Origin: Desulfarculaceae bacterium JdFR-95
GTDB taxonomy: Bacteria; Desulfobacterota; Desulfarculia; Desulfarculales; Desulfarculaceae
Reading direction: 5' to 3'
Assembly: GCA_002011835.1 (NCBI GenBank)
Contig: MTPE01000288.1
Location: 1-5,157, forward strand
Length of the DNA: 5,157 nt
Shown here: positions 1 to 5,157 of the stretch, piece after piece
Layout of the letters: each line of letters opens with the position of its first letter
How positions within the stretch are numbered: the first letter of the stretch is position 1
Notes under the pieces: model-generated
What the model was told of the DNA's origin: nothing
Databases searched by the model: none
Seen by the model: only the letters and a program-made list of their open reading frames with translations
Position numbers and translations under genes: made by a program

Positions 1-357
1 CGACATGGCCAGGGTGAAAAGCCCCACGTTGGCTCCCACGTCGACCACGGTCATGCCGGGCTCTATGAACTGGGGCAACAACTCCAGCTCCACGTCCTCC
101 AACAGCCCGGCCTTCCAGGCCCACAAGGCCAACAACCGGTCCAGAGTGGAGGCGTACATCACCTGTCCCCCCACCCGCACGGGTATGGGACGCGGGGGAG
201 ACAACAGGCGGTTGGCCGTGCGTGCCGCCAGGCGAAACGCCCGCGAGCGTGCCAGCCAGAACCACAGGTCCAACAGCTTCTTGCCCACCCCCCGACCGCT
301 TCCGTCTCGCTTCACGTCCACCTTCCCTGGCACGAAATCTCCCACCACCTCTCGCAT
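1..357 (-). CDS. FkbM-family SAM-dependent methyltransferase, N-terminal fragment (cut by window edge)
   Basis: I translated this open frame by hand; it runs off the left edge, so only the first 119 residues are present. The diagnostic part is at the end: a segment reading FIEPGMTVVDVGANVGLFTL (about residues 98-117), which is the SAM-binding motif I of FkbM-type methyltransferases (VxDVGANxGxFT). These enzymes usually O-methylate sugars or polyketide products. The roughly 95 residues before it are basic and Trp/Leu-rich and match no domain I can name. The ATG at 355-357 is the first start after an in-frame TGA at 394-396. Its Shine-Dalgarno is poor and lies inside a hairpin. GTG at 331-333 has a better GGAG spaced by 5 nt and is an alternative start. 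The gene follows the upstream radical SAM gene by 51 nt on the same strand, so it is probably co-transcribed. Family assignment is good; substrate unknown. Confidence 0.82.
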   Translation of the reverse strand, partial: MREVVGDFVPGKVDVKRDGSGRGVGKKLLDLWFWLARSRAFRLAARTANRLLSPPRPIPVRVGGQVMYASTLDRLLALWAWKAGLLEDVELELLPQFIEPGMTVVDVGANVGLFTLAMS

Positions 358-359
358 GC

Positions 360-381
360 ACCTGGGCTTCTGACCCCAGGT
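360..381 (-). promoter_or_regulatory. Hairpin over the ribosome binding site of the FkbM-type gene
   Basis: The transcript would carry a perfect 7-bp stem, ACCTGGG (375-381) pairing with CCCAGGT (360-366), with an 8-nt loop. The 3' arm ends two bases before the ATG at 357 and contains the only AGG-like ribosome-binding sequence near that start. Folding would therefore hide the start region. There is no T-tract, so I do not call it a terminator. A regulatory effect is inferred; the stem itself is directly visible. Confidence 0.4.
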
Positions 382-408
382 TCCGCCCCGGGATCAGCCC
401 CCGGAGAG

Positions 409-1890
409 CTACTTCTGTCCCGTCAGGCAGAACCCCAGGATGTTCAGCCCGGCCAGGAAGAGAATCATAAAGCGATCAAGGCTTCTCACTTCGGCCAGGC
501 GCTTGGCCAGATAGGTGGGCCGCAGGTAGAAGCCGCGATAGAGCCTCACCAGCCACCGGGAGAGCTCCTCGCCCTTCATGCCACAGATGGCCTCGGAGTA
601 AAAGCCCTGCACATGAAGGTTGGCCATGTTGCTGGCCGTGCCGTCCCCGATCTCGGGATGCTTGCGGGCCACCAGCTCGAAGAGTTCGGTGCCGGGATAG
701 GGGGTCAGGATGCCGAAGCTGGCCGTGGTGGGGTCCAGTTTCTTCACGAACTCCAGGGTCTGTTTGATGGTCTCGGGGGTCTCGCCGGGTCCGCCCAAGA
801 CGATATGGGCGTGGGTTTGCAGGCCCACTTCCTTGGCCATGCGAAAGACTTCCTCGGCCTGGGCACAGGTGGTGCCCTTCTTGTAGTTGGCCAGGATACG
901 GTCGCTGCCGGTCTCCACCCCGAACTTCAGCATGTGGCAGCCCGCCCGCTTCATGAGGCGCATGGTCTCCTTGTCGATCATGTCCACGCGCCCGTTGGCG
1001 ATCCAGCGCAGGTCCAGCCCCTCGCGCAGCATCCCCTCGCAGATCTCTTGGTTGCGCTTCTTGTAGGCGGTGAAGGTCTCGTCCCGGAAGAAGACCTCCC
1101 GGTAGCCCTGCCGCTTGACCACCCGCAGTTCCTCCAGCACCTTCTCGGCCGAGCGCACCCGGGTGCGGCGGCCATAGAAAGAGGGTGCCGTGCAGAAGAT
1201 GCACTTGCCCGGACAGCCGCGCGAGGTCTGCATGGTGGTGTAGGGCATGCGTTCCACCACCGGGTTAAAATAGTCCACCCCCTGGGGGAGCAGGGTGCGG
1301 TCCGGGATGGGCAGGTCGTCCATGTCCATGAAGGGCCGGTAGGGGTTGATCACCGGCTGTCCCGCGGCGTCCTTGTAACCGATACCGGGCAGAGTTTCCA
1401 TCCCCTCGCCCTGAAGCAGCGCGCTCAGGAGACAGCGTACCGACTCCTCCGGCTCGCGCAGGACGATGTAGTCCACCACCTCCGGCGCCAGGGCGTGCTC
1501 CGGCATGAAGGTGGGATGCGAGCCATAGAGTATGGTGCTCACCCGGGGGTTGATCGCCTTTATGTGCCCCAACACCTGCACGTCCTCGGTGAAGGACTGG
1601 GTGGAGGACATCAGAGCCACGGCCAGGACGTCGGACAGACCAGAGGCCAACAGCCCCCGAAAGCGTTCCGGCTCCAGGTTGGCGTCTATGAATATGGGCT
1701 CCAGACCGGGCTGGCGGGCGTGGGTGCAGACGAACAGCTCGTTGAGAGGAGGCATCTGCATGCCGCCAATGCGGCGGCCGTTACACCAGCAGCCATAGAC
1801 GAAGTCCCGCACGATGTTGCGGCCGCCGCCCTGGAGGGGGGGAACCAGGAAAAGGGCCTTCATTTTCTTGTGCTTGGGGGCGGGCGTCAC
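409..1890 (-). CDS. B12-binding-domain radical SAM protein (second of two)
   Basis: A 493-residue cytoplasmic enzyme with the usual two-domain layout. An N-terminal cobalamin-binding Rossmann-like domain (about 10-160) includes a GSHPTFMPE segment (123-131), the counterpart of the GGPHPTFxPE loop of the family. The radical SAM core (about 215-410) has C226-x3-C230-x2-C233, ligands of the 4Fe-4S cluster that cleaves SAM, then GVETGSDRIL (324-333) and GGPGETPET (366-374). The classical DxHxxG cobalamin motif is absent, as in many members of this family. The C-terminus has a YRGFYLRPTYL segment (451-461) and a hydrophobic stretch (474-488), perhaps for membrane contact. The GTG start overlaps the preceding stop by 4 nt (GTGA), with AGGGA 9 nt upstream; the ATG at 1861-1863 (MKALFLVPP) is the alternative and gives a more typical N-terminus. 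Likely reactions are C-methylation, cyclisation or another radical step on a lipid or glycan. Family assignment is firm; reaction unknown. Confidence 0.95.
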   Translation of the reverse strand: MTPAPKHKKMKALFLVPPLQGGGRNIVRDFVYGCWCNGRRIGGMQMPPLNELFVCTHARQPGLEPIFIDANLEPERFRGLLASGLSDVLAVALMSSTQSFTEDVQVLGHIKAINPRVSTILYGSHPTFMPEHALAPEVVDYIVLREPEESVRCLLSALLQGEGMETLPGIGYKDAAGQPVINPYRPFMDMDDLPIPDRTLLPQGVDYFNPVVERMPYTTMQTSRGCPGKCIFCTAPSFYGRRTRVRSAEKVLEELRVVKRQGYREVFFRDETFTAYKKRNQEICEGMLREGLDLRWIANGRVDMIDKETMRLMKRAGCHMLKFGVETGSDRILANYKKGTTCAQAEEVFRMAKEVGLQTHAHIVLGGPGETPETIKQTLEFVKKLDPTTASFGILTPYPGTELFELVARKHPEIGDGTASNMANLHVQGFYSEAICGMKGEELSRWLVRLYRGFYLRPTYLAKRLAEVRSLDRFMILFLAGLNILGFCLTGQK

Positions 1891-2759
1891 GGCTCTTGGT
1901 CCCTGTGCCGACAGTGATAGATCACTACAAGATTAAAGTGGAAAGAAGGCAGGCGCAAGGGGAAGAACTGGCGACGCACCACCCGGAAATGGCGTTTGAT
2001 GGCCTTGTCCAACTGCCAGATGCAATTGAAGTGGTCGATGGCCAGGGCCCGACGGTAGTCCAGCCCCCCTATGCCGAAACGCCGCGCCGTGAAGAGGCGC
2101 CGTCCCATCTCCCACAGCAGGCTCCCCTCGGAAGGTAGGGCAATGAGCACGTCCCCTCCCTGCACCAACACCCGGGCCATCTCTTCCAGGGCGTGGTCCA
2201 GGAAGACCATGTGCTCCAGGTTGTAGACGTTGACGATGCAGGAGACGCTGTGGTCCTTGAGCGGCAGGTTGTAGGCGTCGCCGCGAACCACGAAGAAGTC
2301 CGGGTAGAGGGCCTTCAAGCGCTCCAGGGAGGGCTGGTCTATGTCCAGGCCAAAGCTCTGGGCAGGATTCCGCAGATAGGGATAGTGGGCCCCGGTCCCG
2401 CAGCCCAGGTCGAGGGTCAAACCCTCGGGCAGTTCTTCTGCCATACGCCGCACGGCCAGATGTCCCGCCCGCTGTACCCGCCCCACCAGGCTGGTCTGGT
2501 CGTAAAAGTAGTCATGGGCCTGGAACCGGCTGGAGACCCAACGTCGATAATGGGGGTCCTCACATATCCGGGGCGGAGAGAGGGGCAAATCCACTACCAG
2601 GTCCGCCACGCCACTCTGGAACGGGTAGGTGCGGCCACACCCCGGGCAAGCCAGGCTCTCGGACTCCACCGTCAGACCGGAGGCGCGGCAAGAGGGGCAG
2701 CGCAGGACCGCGAGGAACTTCTCCGGGACAAGGGGGCCGGAACGGTGGGTGTGGTTCAA
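1887..2759 (-). CDS. Class I SAM methyltransferase with N-terminal zinc-ribbon (Trm112-like) segment
   Basis: From the preferred TTG start the protein has 290 residues. Residues 19-44 hold two CxxC pairs (LRCPSC and LACPGC) followed by GVADLV, the signature of the Trm112-like/zinc-ribbon segment often fused to bacterial methyltransferases. The catalytic domain follows: motif I LTLDLGCGTGAHY (114-126, SAM binding), the acidic strand GLDID (137-141), GDAYNLPL (160-167) and YNLEHM (179-184), as in Methyltransf_11-type enzymes. It should transfer a methyl group from SAM to a small-molecule, lipid or sugar acceptor in the cytoplasm. TTG 2759 is chosen because GAGAGG lies 6 nt upstream, and the seven codons between the previous stop and this TTG include a rare-looking TTA. 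ATG 2825 (312 aa) is possible; it has GGAG 8 nt upstream but overlaps the preceding gene by 43 nt. The end overlaps the next gene by GTGA, implying translational coupling. Acceptor unknown. Confidence 0.92.
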   Translation of the reverse strand: MNHTHRSGPLVPEKFLAVLRCPSCRASGLTVESESLACPGCGRTYPFQSGVADLVVDLPLSPPRICEDPHYRRWVSSRFQAHDYFYDQTSLVGRVQRAGHLAVRRMAEELPEGLTLDLGCGTGAHYPYLRNPAQSFGLDIDQPSLERLKALYPDFFVVRGDAYNLPLKDHSVSCIVNVYNLEHMVFLDHALEEMARVLVQGGDVLIALPSEGSLLWEMGRRLFTARRFGIGGLDYRRALAIDHFNCIWQLDKAIKRHFRVVRRQFFPLRLPSFHFNLVVIYHCRHRDQEP

Positions 2760-2765
2760 GACGGA

Positions 2766-2771
2766 CCTCTC
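2766..2771 (-). promoter_or_regulatory. Shine-Dalgarno site deciding the methyltransferase start
   Basis: The minus strand reads GAGAGG here, 6 nt before the TTG at 2757-2759 and 11 nt after the TGA (2783-2785) of the upstream radical SAM gene. The spacing and match are nearly ideal, and the 23-nt gap is AT-richer than the genes on either side. This supports the TTG over the overlapping ATG at 2825, although TTG starts are uncommon. Confidence 0.55.
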
Positions 2772-2782
2772 TAATCCAAGGC

Positions 2783-4306
2783 TCAGGCGGTGGCATCGGA
2801 CATGGCCCGCAACATTCCTCGCCATATGCTGTACTCCACCAGCAGCTGGTGGAGGTTGTGCTTGAGCCGGAACATGGCTATGGGCTTGTATATCCTGGCT
2901 AGGGCGCGATAGAGCCGGAACTTGAGGGAGTTGTTGCCCGCGCTTTCCCGGATGATCTTGTCGTCGATGACAAAGGAGGAGATCTGCAGCAACTTTATCA
3001 TGTTGTTCTGGCTCTTGGTGTACCAGGGGTGCACCAGTTTATGCCGGGAGTCGAAGGTGTCCACCTCTATCCACTCGTCCAGGGTCTGGGGGGCCCGAAA
3101 ACCATACTCGCGCTCGGCTAGCTCCAGCATCTTGGATCCGGGTATGGGCTTCCAGTCCCCGCTCACGCCTACGTACAGGTTGGGATTGTCGCGGATGAGC
3201 TGCAGGATGGTTTCCTTGGTCTCCACCAGGTCCTGATAGGTTTCGCCCGGAGTACCATAGACCATGTTGTAGACCGGTGTGAGTTGGGGATAGCGGGCCA
3301 GCTTGCGATTGACCCGGAGGAGCTGGGCCTTGGTTATACCTTTCTGCATGCGCTTGAGCACAGCGTTGCTTCCCGACTCGGCCCCCACCATGAGCACCCT
3401 CCCCCCCGCTTTGACCATCAAGGCCAGGAATTCGTCGTCCATCCGGTCGATCTCGTTGACCCGCGCTCCCCGGAAATGGATCTCCACCTCCAGCCCCCGC
3501 TCCAGGATCAGCTCGAAGATCCTCCGCATGCGCGCCAGGTCGGGAAAGCTGGTGTCGTCTATGAAGGCTATGCAATTGGTGCCGAAGTTCTCGATTATGA
3601 ACTGGATGTGGTCGACTACCTCCTCAGGGGGATACGGACGCCATTTTGGGGGGTTGATCTCCCGGTAGGCGGCCGGGTGCATGCAGAAAGTACATTGGTA
3701 TGGGCAACCTATGGCCGAAAACATGGGGAAGACCTGTTTTTGGGCATAGGCACGCCCATAGCAGGGTGCGGTCAGGTCTAGGAGATGATAGGGCAAGTCC
3801 CGGAAATGGAGCATCTCGTGCTCCGGGGAACGAGGGTTGTGCCTCACCTCCCCGTCTTGCTTGTAGGACAACCCCAGGATTTGGGAGAAGCCAGGGCCTT
3901 CCCCTCGCAACTGGGCTATGAGTTCGGCCAGAGGCCGAGAGCCATAGCCCCGAATCACGAAGTCCAGGAAGTCCTCCTGAATCGTTTCGGGGAGGATGGT
4001 GACGTGGGGCCCACCCCAGACCACCTTGGTGTCGGGGTAGTGGGCCCGGATGAAACGGGAGATCTGGCGCGCGTTCTTCAAGGGCGCGCCGGTCATGACC
4101 GAAATCCCAGCCAGGCGCACCCCCTGCTCCAGGTAGGAACGGACTACTGGCTGCCAGTCCCCATTGACACAGCGCAGGTCCAGACATTCAATGCGGTAAC
4201 CTCGCTTCACCGCGTCGGTGGCAGCGTAGATGATGGACAAGGGGGGGTCCACCACCATGGTGTCCATGTTCCCCAGGCGGGGATAAATGAGCAAGGCGTC
4301 TATCAC
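2783..4306 (-). CDS. B12-binding-domain radical SAM protein (first of two)
   Basis: A 507-residue cytoplasmic enzyme. The N-terminal cobalamin-binding domain (about 1-150) shows DPPLSIIYAA (20-29) and VVWGGPHVTILPE (95-107). The radical SAM core (about 190-400) has C201-x3-C205-x2-C208 for the 4Fe-4S cluster, FIDDTSFPD (248-256), VGAESGSNAVLKRMQKG (307-323) and YGTPGET (350-356). The overall pattern is that of the BchE/HpnP-like group of cobalamin radical SAM proteins. DxHxxG is absent. The C-terminal 70 residues are basic and amphipathic (RLYRALARIYKP), perhaps a membrane-surface contact. The start is GTG at 4304-4306, preceded by a weak GGAAAGAG 7 nt upstream; the next residues IDALLIYPRLG are the expected first strand, so this start is well placed. 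It is the first gene after the predicted promoter and probably heads the unit. It differs widely from the second radical SAM protein, so a distinct step is likely. Reaction unknown. Confidence 0.95.
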   Translation of the reverse strand: MIDALLIYPRLGNMDTMVVDPPLSIIYAATDAVKRGYRIECLDLRCVNGDWQPVVRSYLEQGVRLAGISVMTGAPLKNARQISRFIRAHYPDTKVVWGGPHVTILPETIQEDFLDFVIRGYGSRPLAELIAQLRGEGPGFSQILGLSYKQDGEVRHNPRSPEHEMLHFRDLPYHLLDLTAPCYGRAYAQKQVFPMFSAIGCPYQCTFCMHPAAYREINPPKWRPYPPEEVVDHIQFIIENFGTNCIAFIDDTSFPDLARMRRIFELILERGLEVEIHFRGARVNEIDRMDDEFLALMVKAGGRVLMVGAESGSNAVLKRMQKGITKAQLLRVNRKLARYPQLTPVYNMVYGTPGETYQDLVETKETILQLIRDNPNLYVGVSGDWKPIPGSKMLELAEREYGFRAPQTLDEWIEVDTFDSRHKLVHPWYTKSQNNMIKLLQISSFVIDDKIIRESAGNNSLKFRLYRALARIYKPIAMFRLKHNLHQLLVEYSIWRGMLRAMSDATA

Positions 4307-4335
4307 AGCCGTTCTCTTTCCGGTTGGAATATGTG

Positions 4336-4355
4336 TCGCTTGAAAATCGAAGCGA
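4336..4355 (-). other. Small hairpin in the predicted 5' leader of the first radical SAM gene
   Basis: TCGCTT (4350-4355, minus strand) pairs with AAGCGA (4336-4341) in a 6-bp perfect stem with an 8-nt loop. It lies between the predicted transcription start (near 4363) and the GTG at 4306, about 30 nt before the start codon. The leader, about 57 nt, is too short for a cobalamin riboswitch, and I see no B12-box sequence. The stem may be chance or a simple mRNA stability element. Confidence 0.25.
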
Positions 4356-4369
4356 GCCTTTGGCTATTG

Positions 4370-4397
4370 ATTATAATCCCTGGGGACCAGAAGACAA
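4370..4397 (-). promoter_or_regulatory. Predicted sigma70-type promoter for the radical SAM/methyltransferase unit
   Basis: On the minus strand TTGTCT (4392-4397, 4 of 6 matches to TTGACA) is followed by a 16-nt spacer and a perfect TATAAT (4370-4375). Transcription would start near 4363, giving a leader of about 57 nt before the GTG at 4306. The -10 sits in a perfect 10-bp palindrome, GATTATAATC (4369-4378), so TATAAT also reads on the plus strand, but no -35-like sequence supports that direction. It lies in the only sizeable gap of the window, at a local AT-rich dip. Prediction from sequence only. Confidence 0.55.
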
Positions 4398-4461
4398 CCT
4401 GCCGCAACCGTAGGAGGCGGGCAGTGAGGAGAGTGGCCTCGCGCCCAAAGGTCAGAGGTGG

Positions 4462-5157
4462 TTAATCGAAGCCTACCATCCGGGAGATCTGCTGCTTGTG
4501 CTCCCGTTTACCCCAAAGGTGGTATATTAGCTCTCCCAGAAGTCCAAACGAGAGAAAGATCAAAGATGCCAACAGAAGTACTGGCGAAATAACCCACAAG
4601 GGATGTTCCGCCAAGCTGCCGCGCGGCAATTTGCCCATCAGATAAAGTACATGCATGCCCATGAAAAAAGCACCTACTATCACTGCTCCCACAAAACAAC
4701 CCAAGGCGTAATAACCAAAATAATAAAGAGGGGACTGCAAATATCGCGTGATGAAAACTACCGTCAACAAATCTACTATTCCTTCATAAAACCGACGCGC
4801 TCCATACTTGGAATATCCATATAGGCGCGGAGCGTGTTTCACTTCCACCTCGCCTACCTTGAACCCCTGACGATGAAGAAGCACCAGCAAAAAGCGGTGA
4901 AGCTGTCCGTAAAGGCGCAAATGAGGTAAGCACCGACGGTGGATAACCTTCAGGCCACAGTTGAAATCATGGATATCCAATCCGGACAGGCGGCGCAATA
5001 CCCAGTTGAAGATCAGCGAGGGCCAACGCTTGGTGGCAGGATCACGCCGCACCACCTTCCAACCGGTCACCGCATCCAATCCGTCGTCCAGCAGCTTTCG
5101 GATTACCTTGGGGACCTCTTCCGGTTGGTCCTGCAGGTCTGCGTCCATCATCACGAT
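4462..5157 (-). CDS. Family 2 glycosyltransferase, polyprenyl-phosphate sugar transferase type, C-terminal part (5' end outside window)
   Basis: The frame is open to the right edge, so roughly the first 80-100 residues of the GT-A domain are missing; the GTG at 5152-5154 is internal. Numbering from that codon, the fragment begins with the catalytic MMDADLQDQPEE (2-13): the DAD aspartates bind the metal and nucleotide-sugar, and this motif is typical of the DPM1/GtrB-like group. Further family marks are DFNCGLKVI (63-71) and HAPRLYGYSKYG (107-118). Two membrane segments follow (about 144-173 and 188-214), then a short basic tail. Such enzymes transfer a sugar from UDP- or GDP-sugar to undecaprenyl or related phosphate at the inner face of the membrane. 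The distal half has lower GC than the other genes (109 of 240 bases in 4561-4800, 45%, counted by hand), a possible sign of separate origin. No clear terminator follows the TAA. Family firm, sugar unknown. Confidence 0.93.
   Translation of the reverse strand: MVMMDADLQDQPEEVPKVIRKLLDDGLDAVTGWKVVRRDPATKRWPSLIFNWVLRRLSGLDIHDFNCGLKVIHRRCLPHLRLYGQLHRFLLVLLHRQGFKVGEVEVKHAPRLYGYSKYGARRFYEGIVDLLTVVFITRYLQSPLYYFGYYALGCFVGAVIVGAFFMGMHVLYLMGKLPRGSLAEHPLWVISPVLLLASLIFLSFGLLGELIYHLWGKREHKQQISRMVGFD

Larger units (their letters stand above)
4307..4461. other. Intergenic region between glycosyltransferase and first radical SAM gene
   Basis: This 155-nt stretch has no credible gene. It holds the predicted promoter, the palindrome around its -10, the small leader hairpin, and one copy of a 9-bp direct repeat (AATCGAAGC at 4345-4353); the other copy (4464-4472) covers the last base of the glycosyltransferase stop codon. 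The half next to the glycosyltransferase is GC-rich and purine-rich on the plus strand (AGGAGGCGGGCAGTGAGGAG, 4412-4431). No hairpin followed by a T-tract is present. Confidence 0.7.

Noticed and set aside
388..404. Possible terminator between the second radical SAM gene and the FkbM-type gene
   Set aside because: A 5-bp GC stem (CCGGG/CCCGG, 7-nt loop) can be drawn, but it is short and not followed by a T-tract on the minus strand.
613..1917. Plus-strand open frame of 434 codons opposite the second radical SAM gene
   Set aside because: Its translation is rich in His, Gly, Gln and Val with no recognisable domain. It is the mirror of a gene with clear motifs, and long antisense frames are expected in GC-rich DNA.
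2193..2774. Plus-strand open frame of 193 codons opposite the methyltransferase
   Set aside because: No motif; low-complexity composition typical of an antisense shadow of the methyltransferase.
4307..4363. Cobalamin riboswitch before the B12-dependent genes
   Set aside because: The predicted leader is only about 57 nt and shows no B12-box-like sequence, far too short for this riboswitch class.
4349..4377. Divergent plus-strand promoter using the TATAAT at 4372-4377
   Set aside because: The TATAAT is there only because the site is palindromic. No TTG-like -35 sits at the right distance and no plus-strand gene follows.
3785..4465. Plus-strand open frame of 226 codons crossing the intergenic region
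   Set aside because: Most of it mirrors the first radical SAM gene and no motif or good ribosome binding site supports it. It happens to read through the promoter region, which has a better explanation on the minus strand.

Overview
The window is about 5.2 kb of GC-rich bacterial DNA whose genes all lie on the minus strand. Transcription therefore runs from position 5157 down to 1, and both end genes are cut by the window. In transcription order the genes are: (1) the C-terminal part of a membrane-anchored family 2 glycosyltransferase of the polyprenyl-phosphate sugar transferase type; (2) a B12-binding-domain radical SAM protein; (3) a class I SAM methyltransferase with an N-terminal zinc-ribbon (Trm112-like) segment; (4) a second, divergent B12-binding-domain radical SAM protein; (5) the N-terminal part of an FkbM-family methyltransferase. 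No RNA gene, CRISPR array, transposase or convincing intrinsic terminator is visible.

The layout looks like a polysaccharide, lipid or secondary-metabolite tailoring locus. Genes 2 to 4 are tightly packed: a 23-nt gap if gene 3 starts at TTG 2759, then a 4-nt GTGA overlap. Gene 5 follows after 51 nt. This suggests one transcription unit. The only intergenic stretch of note is 4307-4461 (155 nt). It is locally AT-rich and carries a sigma70-like promoter (TTGTCT, 16 nt, TATAAT) pointing into gene 2, so genes 2 to 5 could be expressed separately from the glycosyltransferase.

A working model, by inference only: the glycosyltransferase would load a sugar onto a polyprenyl-phosphate carrier. The two cobalamin/radical SAM enzymes would carry out difficult chemistry on unactivated carbons, such as C-methylation, ring formation or rearrangement. 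The two SAM methyltransferases would add methyl groups to O, N or C atoms of the same glycan or lipid product. The substrate cannot be read from the sequence.

The organism cannot be named with confidence. High GC with AT-richer patches, and clusters of B12-radical SAM genes next to glycosyltransferases, are common in anaerobic Desulfobacterota-like lineages and related environmental bacteria. This is only a weak indication.
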